From NCBI GenBank assembly GCA_002840715.1, contig PHBW01000010.1, positions 1 to 64,000 of the forward strand: DNA of 64,000 bases. The letters run 5' to 3'. Shown here one piece after another: positions 34,412-42,370 of the stretch; within the stretch, counting starts at the first letter, position 1, and every line of letters starts with the position of its first letter. Below the pieces are notes generated by a model. The model searched no databases. It worked only from the letters and a program-made list of their open reading frames with translations, and was not told the origin of the DNA. The DNA is from Chloroflexi bacterium HGW-Chloroflexi-4 (lineage in GTDB: Bacteria > Chloroflexota > Anaerolineae > Anaerolineales > Anaerolineaceae). A program made the translations under genes and the position numbers.

Positions 34412-36952
34412 TTGGTAAAAAAAACTGAATTGAAATTGCTCGTGTCCATGATGGATAAACCAATATCTATCAGTACTATTGAGCATCAGGATAAATTAAA
34501 AATCGCTGTGGCATTGCAAAATGCAATTTTTAATAGTGCCAACTTCTCAAGTATCGCAACTGATGCAAAAGGAATTATCCAAATCTTCAACGTTGGTGCG
34601 GAACGCATGCTTGGATATGATGCCCTTGACGTAGTAAACAGGAAAACACCCGCAGATATTTCAGATCCACAAGAATTGATAACGCGGGCTAAAACCTTAA
34701 GCTTTGAATTATCTACAACCATTAAACCAGGTTTTGAAGCTTTGGTTTTTAAAGCCTCGCGTGGGATAGAAGATATTTATGAATTAACATATATTCGAAA
34801 AGACGGTAGCCGGTTCCCAGCTTTAGTATCAGTAACAGCATTACGAGATGGTTCGGGATCAATTATTGGTTACCTATTAATCGGTACAGATAACACAGCT
34901 CGAAAACATGCAGAAGAAGCCTTACTAAAAGCCGGTGCTTTACAAGATGCGATTTTTAAAAGTGCCAATTTTTCAAGTATTGCCACGGATGAAAAAGGGG
35001 TTATCCAAATTTTCAACGTAGGCGCGGAACGAATGTTGGGATATTCTGCTGCCGATGTGATGAACAAGATCACTCCAGCAGACATTTCTGACCCTCAAGA
35101 AGTAATTGCCCGCGCCAAGTCATTAAGTTTTGAACTTTCAACTCCAATTACTCCTGGCTTTGAAGCATTGGTTTTTAAAGCATCCCGGGGAATCGAAGAT
35201 ATTTACGAGTTAACCTATATTCGAAAAGATGGCAGCCGGTTTCCAGCTATTGTTTCAGTAACAGCACTACGCGATTCTCAAGGGGAGATAATTGGATACT
35301 TATTAATTGGCACTGATAACACCGCCCGAAAACAAATTGAAGAAGAACAAAAGATTCTCAGTCAACGATTACGGGATCAACAGTTTTATACAAGATCATT
35401 ATTTGAATCCAACAGTGATGCACTCATGACAACAGATCCATTTGGCATCATCACCGATGTCAATAAACAAATGGAATCTCTCACTGGAAGCACAAGGGAT
35501 GAATTAATAGGCGCTCCATTTAAAAATTATTTTACTGATCCAGATCGAGCGGAAATGAGCGTCAAACAAGTTTTGAGTGAAAAGAAAATCACAAATTATG
35601 AACTGACGGCAAAAGCCCGAGATGGAAAAGAAACTATCGTTTCATATAACGCAACTACTTTTTATGATCGTGACCGAAAATTACAGGGTATGTTTGCTGC
35701 TGCCCGAGAGGTTACAGAACGCCACCGCCTGGATCAAGTTCTGCAAGAAAAGAACACTGAACTTGAATCAGCTCGATCATTCGCCGAAAAAGCCAGCCTA
35801 GCTAAATCTGATTTTCTATCCAGCATGAGTCACGAATTACGCAGCCCATTAAATGCCATTCTGGGGTTTGCCCAATTATTGGAAACCGATAGTACACGGC
35901 TTTTGCCTATCCAAAAACAAAATATTGCGCAAATTCTTCAAGCGGGATGGCATCTATTGAACCTGATCGATGAAATTCTTGACCTTTCCAAAGTCGAATC
36001 CGGCCAAGTGCCCCTTTCTCCAGAACCAGTATCACTAGTCGAAGTTTTTCTCGAATGTCAAAGTATGGTTGAGGCACAAGCTCTCCAATACGGCGTAAAT
36101 ATGATTTTTCCACAACTTGAAAGTCCTATTTATATACGGGCTGATCGGGTTCGTGTTATCCAAATTATTACTAATCTGCTTTCGAATGGAATTAAATATA
36201 ACAAAAGAAAGGGGACAGTAGAAGTCAGTTGCACAAAACAAAAAACTGGCCGAATTCGCATTAATGTTCGTGATACTGGGCCTGGTATGAAACCTGAACA
36301 AACCACACAACTATTTCAAGCCTTCAATCGGTTGGGGCAAGAAGGCGGTGGTGTGGAAGGAACAGGAATTGGACTGGTAGTCGCAAAACGACTGGTTGAG
36401 CTAATGGGTGGTGAAATAGGTGTCGAAAGCGTCGAGGGAGTGGGAAGTGTATTTTGGTTTGAATTGAATGTAATTAATGAACCTCATATAACAGTTGAAA
36501 AACTTGAAATTGAAAAAAGAATTCAGACCAGTCAAGAAAGAAAAACGAAGATGCACACACTATTGTATGTTGAAGACAATCCAGCAAATTTAAACCTGGT
36601 TGAACAAATTATTGCAAGATATCCAGATCTGAAGCTTCTAACAGCCATCACAGGTACAACAGGCGTCGAATTGGCGAAAGAATCACTTCCTGACACCATC
36701 CTTATGGATATTAATTTGCCCGACTTTAATGGATTTGAAGCTTTGAAAAGGCTTCAACTTGATCCGACTACTTCACATATTCCGGTTATGGCTCTCAGTG
36801 CCAGTGCTATGCCAAGAGATATCAAAAATGGTAATGAAGCCGGTTTCTTCAGGTATATCACTAAACCAATTAAAGTAAGCGAATTTATTGCATCTCTTGA
36901 CCTTGCGTTGGAATTTGCTGATCGCAGTAGTACTAATAAAAAGAATAATTGA
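34412..36952 (+). CDS. Hybrid sensor histidine kinase with duplicated PAS domains
   Basis: This 846-aa soluble protein starts most likely at the TTG at 34412, which has AGAGGTG in front. In-frame ATGs 12-13 codons later lack a ribosome site. Two nearly identical PAS units (about residues 28-163 and 173-308, each with FSSIATD, GAERMLGY and YLLIGTDNTARK) are followed by a third, divergent PAS (about 325-445). A HisKA domain with SHELRSP (about residue 473), a HATPase domain (DTGPGMK, GTGIGLVVAK) and a C-terminal receiver (ILMDINLPDFNG) complete it. It is the first gene of a unit with HD-GYP and GGDEF proteins, so it probably feeds a c-di-GMP switch. Confidence 0.92.
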   Translation: MVKKTELKLLVSMMDKPISISTIEHQDKLKIAVALQNAIFNSANFSSIATDAKGIIQIFNVGAERMLGYDALDVVNRKTPADISDPQELITRAKTLSFELSTTIKPGFEALVFKASRGIEDIYELTYIRKDGSRFPALVSVTALRDGSGSIIGYLLIGTDNTARKHAEEALLKAGALQDAIFKSANFSSIATDEKGVIQIFNVGAERMLGYSAADVMNKITPADISDPQEVIARAKSLSFELSTPITPGFEALVFKASRGIEDIYELTYIRKDGSRFPAIVSVTALRDSQGEIIGYLLIGTDNTARKQIEEEQKILSQRLRDQQFYTRSLFESNSDALMTTDPFGIITDVNKQMESLTGSTRDELIGAPFKNYFTDPDRAEMSVKQVLSEKKITNYELTAKARDGKETIVSYNATTFYDRDRKLQGMFAAAREVTERHRLDQVLQEKNTELESARSFAEKASLAKSDFLSSMSHELRSPLNAILGFAQLLETDSTRLLPIQKQNIAQILQAGWHLLNLIDEILDLSKVESGQVPLSPEPVSLVEVFLECQSMVEAQALQYGVNMIFPQLESPIYIRADRVRVIQIITNLLSNGIKYNKRKGTVEVSCTKQKTGRIRINVRDTGPGMKPEQTTQLFQAFNRLGQEGGGVEGTGIGLVVAKRLVELMGGEIGVESVEGVGSVFWFELNVINEPHITVEKLEIEKRIQTSQERKTKMHTLLYVEDNPANLNLVEQIIARYPDLKLLTAITGTTGVELAKESLPDTILMDINLPDFNGFEALKRLQLDPTTSHIPVMALSASAMPRDIKNGNEAGFFRYITKPIKVSEFIASLDLALEFADRSSTNKKNN

Positions 36953-36962
36953 AAGAAATCAA

Positions 36963-38033
36963 ATGATAAATTCTGCGGATATTTTGGCTGGAAAAATATT
37001 AATTGTTGATGATCAACCTATCAATATACTGCTGCTTGAGCAAATGTTAAATAATGCAGGATATAGCTCTATTAGTTCCACAACGGATCCAAGAGAAGTC
37101 GGCATTTTACACAGCCTTAACCGCTATGATTTGATCCTGCTTGATTTACAAATGCCAGGTATGGATGGCTTTGAAGTCATGAAAAAACTAAATGATATTG
37201 AATCAGATGGATATCAACCAGTTTTAGTGATCACAGCCCAGCCTAACCACAAACTTCATGCGCTGCAAGTTGGGGCTAAAGATTTTATTAGCAAACCGTT
37301 TGAATTGAGTGAAGTTTTGGCACGAGTTCATAATTTGATGGAAGTTCGCTTATTACATAAGAAATTAAAAGAATACAACTCTACTTTAGAAATCAAGGTT
37401 CAAGAACGGACTGCTGAGTTACAGGAAAGTAATCTGGAATCTCTTTTCACTTTAACAAGGGCAGTTGAGTATAAAGACAAAGACATCGGCACACACATTC
37501 AACGAATTAGTAAATGCACAAGTGAATTTGGAAAACTACTTAATCAGAGTGATGATTTTAACGAGATGATCTACGTTGCAAGCCCCCTGCATGATGTTGG
37601 AAAAATCGGAATTCCTGATCACATCCTATTGAAATCAGGACCTCTTTCTCCTGATGAATGGAAAATCATGAAGGAACATACCACAATTGGAGCAAGTATT
37701 CTTGGAAACAGCAATTCACCAATGTTAAAAATGGGTGCAGAAATCGCATTAAATCATCACGAATGTTGGGATGGGAGTGGCTATCCAAATGGTTTACAAA
37801 GTAACAATATTCCACTATCCGCACGAATTATGAACATATGCGATATTTATGATGCTCTGCGAAGTAAACGCCCTTATAAGCCCGCATGTAGTCATCTACA
37901 TGTCTTCGATATTATAACCAATGGGGATGGACGAACGCTGCCGGAGCATTTTGATCCAGCAATTTTGCAAATATTCAAACAACACCACAAAGCCTTCAGA
38001 GAAATCTATGATGACTATGGTGTTTTAGCATGA
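36963..38033 (+). CDS. Response regulator with HD-GYP phosphodiesterase domain
   Basis: This 356-aa protein (ATG at 36963, 10 bases after the hybrid kinase stop) has a receiver domain (about residues 10-130, DDQP, LLDLQMPGMDG and SKPF) and a short coiled coil. The HD-GYP domain (about 165-350) has HDVGKIGIPD, HHECWDGSGYPNGL and the further Asp motif CDIYDALRS. HD-GYP proteins hydrolyse c-di-GMP or cGAMP. Phosphorylation by the preceding hybrid kinase is likely. The next gene, a GGDEF protein, overlaps by 4 bases. Confidence 0.92.
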   Translation: MINSADILAGKILIVDDQPINILLLEQMLNNAGYSSISSTTDPREVGILHSLNRYDLILLDLQMPGMDGFEVMKKLNDIESDGYQPVLVITAQPNHKLHALQVGAKDFISKPFELSEVLARVHNLMEVRLLHKKLKEYNSTLEIKVQERTAELQESNLESLFTLTRAVEYKDKDIGTHIQRISKCTSEFGKLLNQSDDFNEMIYVASPLHDVGKIGIPDHILLKSGPLSPDEWKIMKEHTTIGASILGNSNSPMLKMGAEIALNHHECWDGSGYPNGLQSNNIPLSARIMNICDIYDALRSKRPYKPACSHLHVFDIITNGDGRTLPEHFDPAILQIFKQHHKAFREIYDDYGVLA

Positions 38034-39055
38034 AGCCAAAATCGATGAAAACACAGACGACGATGCTTTATATGCTTGGAAAAATATTTTTAACATCTAA
38101 AGAAAGATGGGGCAAGAAGATGAAAAATATAAATGAAAAATCTGTAGAAGATTCAGAATTACGTTATCGCCGATTATTCGAAGCCGCACAGGATGGTATT
38201 TTAATTTTGGATGCAAAAACTGGTGCCATTACAGATGTAAACCCTTTCTTAGAAAAATTATTAGGTTATACACAAGACGAATTTATTTCAAAAAAACTTT
38301 GGGAGGTAGGTGCATTTAAGGATATAAAGGCCAGCAAAAATGCATTTCTTGCTCTACAGAAGAATGAATATATTCGTTATAAAGATTTACCCTTGCGAGC
38401 CAAGAACGGTCAGCTTATTCAAGTAGAATTTGTCAGTAATGTTTACAAAGAAGGGGATGAAAAAGTTATCCAATGCAATATCCGTGACATCACTGATCGG
38501 AAACATGTACAAGAGGCATTAGTAAAAAGTGAAGCAGTTTTCCGCGAACAGTCAGTGAGAGATTCTTTGACCGGTTTATTCAATCGTCGATATTTAGAAG
38601 AAACATTACGACGAGAAATTAAACGCGCCGTGCGAAAAAAATATCCATTGAGTGTGATGATGCTCGACTTGGATAATTTTAAGTCTATTAATGACACCTT
38701 TGGACACCTTGCCGGCGATTTGGTTTTACGAGAGTTTTCAAAAATGATCAACCGTAATATCAGAGAAGATGATATAGCCTGCCGTTACGGTGGGGACGAG
38801 TTTGTCATTGTTTTACCCGACACTTCGCTTGAGATCACATATGAAAGGTCTGAACATCTCATCACTTCTACGAAAAATCTTCAACTCCAATTTGATGGAC
38901 AATCCATGGGGGTAATTAGTATTTCCATTGGAGTTTCTTCCTGTCCGGAGAATGGATCAACTAAAGCTGATATTATGCAAACTGCCGATATGGCATTATT
39001 TTCAGCAAAAAATGGGGGCCGTGGGTGCGTGGTAATTTCTAACCATCAACCGTAA
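38030..39055 (+). CDS. PAS-GGDEF diguanylate cyclase
   Basis: This 341-aa protein starts with ATGA overlapping the stop of the HD-GYP gene. An alternative start is the ATG near 38120. A PAS domain (about residues 42-165) is followed by a GGDEF domain (about 170-338) with the intact signature RYGGDEFVIVLPD. REDD, five residues before the GGDEF, is an intact inhibitory I-site, so product feedback is expected. It makes c-di-GMP and is co-transcribed with an HD-GYP phosphodiesterase, giving opposing activities under one stress-type promoter. Confidence 0.92.
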   Translation: MKPKSMKTQTTMLYMLGKIFLTSKERWGKKMKNINEKSVEDSELRYRRLFEAAQDGILILDAKTGAITDVNPFLEKLLGYTQDEFISKKLWEVGAFKDIKASKNAFLALQKNEYIRYKDLPLRAKNGQLIQVEFVSNVYKEGDEKVIQCNIRDITDRKHVQEALVKSEAVFREQSVRDSLTGLFNRRYLEETLRREIKRAVRKKYPLSVMMLDLDNFKSINDTFGHLAGDLVLREFSKMINRNIREDDIACRYGGDEFVIVLPDTSLEITYERSEHLITSTKNLQLQFDGQSMGVISISIGVSSCPENGSTKADIMQTADMALFSAKNGGRGCVVISNHQP

Positions 39056-39202
39056 TGATTACCTTACCCGCTAATTTGAATAATATTAATCAATAATTGA
39101 ACAAATTATTACGAAGCAGGTCGAGTTTGAATGGTGACCTACTTTGATTTTTCAGGTTTAAAGCTCTAGAAGCTTTTGATAGGAATTATTCAGGTCGCGT
39201 TA

Positions 39203-39232
39203 GGGACTTAAATAGCCATTTTATTCTATGCT
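39203..39232 (+). promoter_or_regulatory. GGGAC-N19-TATGCT promoter candidate for the csbD unit
   Basis: GGGAC (39203-39207), 19 bases, TATGCT (39227-39232), about 60 bases before csbD. It lies in the 50-base block that matches the one before the hybrid kinase. Confidence 0.6.
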
Positions 39233-39292
39233 TTTCGAAGATGTAAATTACAAGTCATTACGAATAAACTGTAATACAAAAGGAGTCTCTCA

Positions 39293-39535
39293 ATGAATAA
39301 AGATATTTTTGAAGGTAAGTGGAAACAAATCAGCGGTGAAGCAAAATCGTGGTGGGGAAAACTCACCGATGATGATGTCAAACTCGCTGCAGGCAAGTTC
39401 GAAGTTTTTGCTGGAATATTGCAGGAAAAATACGGCTATACACATGAACGTGCAGTTGAAGAAATTGATAAAAAGGTTTCCGAGTTTGAAAATAACCTGA
39501 AAGAGAAAACTGTTCCTGCCTCTTCAAAACTTTAA
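39293..39535 (+). CDS. CsbD-family stress protein
   Basis: This 80-aa protein shows the CsbD pattern: an N-terminal IFEGKWKQISGEAKSWWGKL, then a charged helix with KYGYTHERAVEEI. CsbD proteins are small, abundant and induced by general stress, but their biochemical role is unknown. AAAAGGAG precedes the ATG. It leads a row of small membrane proteins that follow on the same strand. Confidence 0.9.
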   Translation: MNKDIFEGKWKQISGEAKSWWGKLTDDDVKLAAGKFEVFAGILQEKYGYTHERAVEEIDKKVSEFENNLKEKTVPASSKL

Positions 39536-39573
39536 CATTTAGATTCCAAACTTATCAAAAAAAGGAGTAATAC

Positions 39574-39828
39574 ATGAATATTTTAATTTATTTGCTTGCT
39601 GCAGCTGTCATAGGTTGGGTCGCTACCGAAATCATGCGTGACCGTCAAAGTTTACTGATCAATATTGTTTTAGCCGTACTTGGTGCATTTTTGGCCGGGT
39701 ATTTCATTAGTCCCCTTCTCAATATCGGAACAATTAATGATGCCATTACCCTCCCAACAATGTTAGTCACTTTGCTTGGAGCAGTACTCGTAATAATCAT
39801 TGTGAGAGCAATCCGACGAAGACGATAA
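39574..39828 (+). CDS. Second GlsB/YeaQ-like membrane protein
   Basis: This 84-aa protein has three hydrophobic helices with the GWVATEIM and GAFLAGYFI pattern of the GlsB/transglycosylase-associated family and ends in RRRR. It is more divergent than the copy at 32047. AAAGGAG lies before the ATG and csbD ends 38 bases upstream, so they are likely one unit. A very strong hairpin follows. Confidence 0.82.
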   Translation: MNILIYLLAAAVIGWVATEIMRDRQSLLINIVLAVLGAFLAGYFISPLLNIGTINDAITLPTMLVTLLGAVLVIIIVRAIRRRR

Positions 39829-39840
39829 TCAAAAACAAGT

Positions 39841-39884
39841 CTTAGAGTTTTCTGGAATTCATTACCCCTCCAGAAAATTCTAAG
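39841..39884 (+). terminator. Long hairpin after the second glsB-like gene
   Basis: A 16-bp stem with one G-U pair (39841-39856 with 39869-39884) encloses a 12-base loop. The T-run is weak (GAGTTTATT), so it may attenuate or stabilise the message rather than end it. Confidence 0.6.
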
Positions 39885-39923
39885 AGTCTGAGTTTATTCT
39901 CTAAAACGGGGAAGCAGGAAAAT

Positions 39924-40112
39924 ATGGAAGTAACCTTGGAAAAGGAAAAACAATCGTCTTTGAGGAAAAATCGTTTCGTAGTTATCTCTCAAGCCATTTT
40001 CTCGGCAATAAATAAGTTAACTTCTTGTATCACGATGACTAAAGTTGATCGGTTTAAAGCTGGCATTAATACAAGTGGAGAAGGTCGAGAAGACCAGTCA
40101 ATTTTTGATTAA
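39924..40112 (+). CDS. 62-aa hypothetical protein
   Basis: AGGA lies 6 bases before the ATG. The peptide is basic at first (EKEKQSSLRKNR), has a weakly hydrophobic middle, and ends acidic. No family is recognised. It sits between other small stress-type genes on the same strand, which is its main support. Confidence 0.4.
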   Translation: MEVTLEKEKQSSLRKNRFVVISQAIFSAINKLTSCITMTKVDRFKAGINTSGEGREDQSIFD

Positions 40113-40154
40113 TCAAAAACATAATTACTTTGCAATTTCAAAAGGAGAAATAAT

Positions 40155-40310
40155 ATGTGGACAATTATTGTTGTATTAGTGGTTCTTTGGCTTTTAGGTG
40201 CTTTTGGTGGCAGAGTAATTCCAAACTTCCCGAAAACTGGCGGATGGGTTCACACATTGATCGTGATAGCACTCATCCTCATCGTATTGAAACTTTTGGG
40301 GATTCTTTAA
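40155..40310 (+). CDS. lmo0937-family small membrane protein
   Basis: This 51-aa gene has AAAGGAG before the ATG. The peptide begins MWTIIVVLVVLWLLGAF and has a second helix IVIALILIVLKLLGIL, the typical two-helix layout of lmo0937-family proteins (DUF5670), which are often stress-induced. The middle loop RVIPNFPKTGG is uncharged apart from one Arg and one Lys. Confidence 0.82.
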   Translation: MWTIIVVLVVLWLLGAFGGRVIPNFPKTGGWVHTLIVIALILIVLKLLGIL

Positions 40311-40347
40311 TACCATTTCCATTAAACAGGAAATCGGAGTAATCACT

Positions 40348-40488
40348 ATGGTCGACTCAAAAAAATCTAAAATAAGTCCTTTTAACAAGTTGAAGTTGAA
40401 TAAATAATCTCGAAGCGAGAGCAAACATATTCGCCGCCTTAAAGAAATTGCTCGAAAAGATTCAACTCCCGAGCCGTTGAAAAAGTAA
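40348..40488 (+). pseudogene. Small basic-protein gene split by an in-frame stop
   Basis: An ATG with GGAG upstream opens a frame of 19 codons ending at TAA (40405-40407). The same frame then continues for 24 more sense codons with similar Lys/Arg/Ser-rich composition (SRSESKHIRRLKEIARK) to a second TAA at 40486. The pattern suggests a 44-codon gene broken by one ochre codon. A sequencing error or a genuine 19-aa peptide are alternatives. Confidence 0.45.
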
Positions 40489-40513
40489 AAACTCGGCAAA
40501 CAAGAGGACTAAA

Positions 40514-40924
40514 ATGAAAAAAGAAGTAGGTCTTTGGGTCGACCATAGGAAAGCTGTTATAGTCACAATTGAAAATGATAATGAGATTGTAAATATCATC
40601 TTGTCGACACTGGAAAAACATACCCGCTTTTCCAGCGGCTCACATTCAGATTCTCCAAATGATGTAAATGGATCAACGGCTGAAGATATTCGCGATCGTC
40701 AATTCAATCTTCACCTCAAAAAATATTATTCTGAAATTGCTTTTAACATTCGCGAAGCAGACTCCATTTTCATTTTTGGACCTGGTGAGGCGAAAGTCGA
40801 ATTTGCATCGTTTCTAAAAAATGAAAAGTTAGGCAACAAAATCACAACAATTGAGTCAGTGGATAAAATGACCGACGGGCAAATCTCTGCAAAGGTTCAC
40901 GATTATTATTTTCGCAAAAAATAA
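40514..40924 (+). CDS. eRF1-like (baeRF-type) small protein
   Basis: This 136-aa protein begins KKEVGLWVDHRKAVIV, and its second half has SIFIFGPGEAKVEFASFL. Both segments resemble short bacterial proteins related to the C-terminal domain of eRF1/Pelota (the baeRF group), which often occur in stress-gene neighbourhoods. A link to ribosome rescue or hibernation is inference. GAGGAC lies before the ATG. Confidence 0.6.
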   Translation: MKKEVGLWVDHRKAVIVTIENDNEIVNIILSTLEKHTRFSSGSHSDSPNDVNGSTAEDIRDRQFNLHLKKYYSEIAFNIREADSIFIFGPGEAKVEFASFLKNEKLGNKITTIESVDKMTDGQISAKVHDYYFRKK

Positions 40925-41095
40925 GCAAAAGGTTGACGGGATGATATCTATTCTATTTATTTCCGATTTTTGATGAAGGTAAAAAAAACCTCCCAATGAT
41001 ACTTTCATCAATTTATTATTTACTTTATCAATATCAATTGTTAACGCTCATCATCACTTCTTAATTATTTATCTTTATTTTAAAGGCACAGAAGT

Positions 41096-42370
41096 ATGAC
41101 AGACCTTTCACTTTCTTCAGATGAGAATTGGACTTTTAGGCGAATCGTGTGGGCAACACTGGTCACGATTTTTGTTATTTTTTGTTTTTGGCTTTTTTAT
41201 CGATTCTACAAAATTGGCTTCACAATATTTATCTCTATTGTTATTGGCACCGTCATCAGACCCATTGTTTTATGGATGAATCGTTATAGGCTTCCACAAA
41301 TTAGTGGTGTCTTGCTTATTTTCGTAATCTTTATTGGATTCCTTGTCGGATTTTTCTTTCTCCTCTTTCCCCTTATCGTTGATCAAAGTTCAACAATAAT
41401 ATTATCAGTACAAGGATATTATCAGGGTTTACGCGAGTGGATGCTTCAAAATTCCAATAGCTTAATCCAATTGTCGGGTAGCTTTCTTCCTGAAAAAATC
41501 CCCTCTCTCTCTCCCCTTCAAGCCACGGGGCAACAAATATTGGCTTCTGCAGAACAAGTAGTTGCCTACCTCTCAAGTACTTTTAAGATAATTTTTACAG
41601 GACTATCTTTTTCATTATTTGTCGTATATTGGACGATTTTAGGTCCTAAAACAATCCAATCAATTATTTCTCTTATGCCAAAGCAAAATAGAGAGAGTAT
41701 TCTTGAAATTATTACGGCGATTGAAACCAAATTGGGGTACTTTATTGCTGGACAAGGTGTTTTATGTCTGGTGATCGGTGTTATGGCAATGATAGCTTAT
41801 TTGATTATTGGGCTGCCAAACGCCCTCGTTTTAGCACTTTTCGCCGGAGTTATGGAAGCCGTTCCCATGATTGGGCCATTATTGGGTGCCATCCCTGCCG
41901 CTGTTATTGCATTATCGATTGCACCATCCAAAATTATTTGGGTTGTAGTAGCAACATTAATTATTCAACAATTGGAAAATCAATTACTGGTACCAAGAAT
42001 CATGAAAAAAGCAGTGGGGGTTAATCCATTCGTATCGTTGTTATCAATTTTTGCATTCAGTTCACTATTTGGCATTACAGGCGCCCTCATGGCCATCCCC
42101 AATGCCGCAATGGCTCAATTAATTCTTGATCGTTTCGTTTTCAACCAAGATCCGCTCAAGCCTGAATTTGCAACTGGTCGTGATGTCGTCAGCCGACTAC
42201 GTTTTGACGCACAAAATCTGGCGAAAGGATTAAGAAAGCAAGCCAGAATAAAAAAAGAAGGCGGTCCAAAAGAAGTAAAACAAATTGATAGAGTCATGGA
42301 TGAAATTGAGGATATTACACTTGATCTTGATTACCTTTTAGCCCAAATACATCCTGCGAGTGACTTATGA
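41096..42370 (+). CDS. AI-2E-family (PerM-like) permease 1
   Basis: This 424-aa protein has about seven to eight membrane helices. Two start the protein (about residues 17-90), a long extracytoplasmic section follows, then a C-terminal bundle with GLPNALVLALFAGVMEAVPMIGPLLGAIPA, the family hallmark, and QQLENQLLVPRIM. Members include TqsA, the proposed AI-2 exporter, and sodium/proton antiporters, so the substrate cannot be assigned. It overlaps the next AI-2E gene by 4 bases. Confidence 0.88.
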   Translation: MTDLSLSSDENWTFRRIVWATLVTIFVIFCFWLFYRFYKIGFTIFISIVIGTVIRPIVLWMNRYRLPQISGVLLIFVIFIGFLVGFFFLLFPLIVDQSSTIILSVQGYYQGLREWMLQNSNSLIQLSGSFLPEKIPSLSPLQATGQQILASAEQVVAYLSSTFKIIFTGLSFSLFVVYWTILGPKTIQSIISLMPKQNRESILEIITAIETKLGYFIAGQGVLCLVIGVMAMIAYLIIGLPNALVLALFAGVMEAVPMIGPLLGAIPAAVIALSIAPSKIIWVVVATLIIQQLENQLLVPRIMKKAVGVNPFVSLLSIFAFSSLFGITGALMAIPNAAMAQLILDRFVFNQDPLKPEFATGRDVVSRLRFDAQNLAKGLRKQARIKKEGGPKEVKQIDRVMDEIEDITLDLDYLLAQIHPASDL

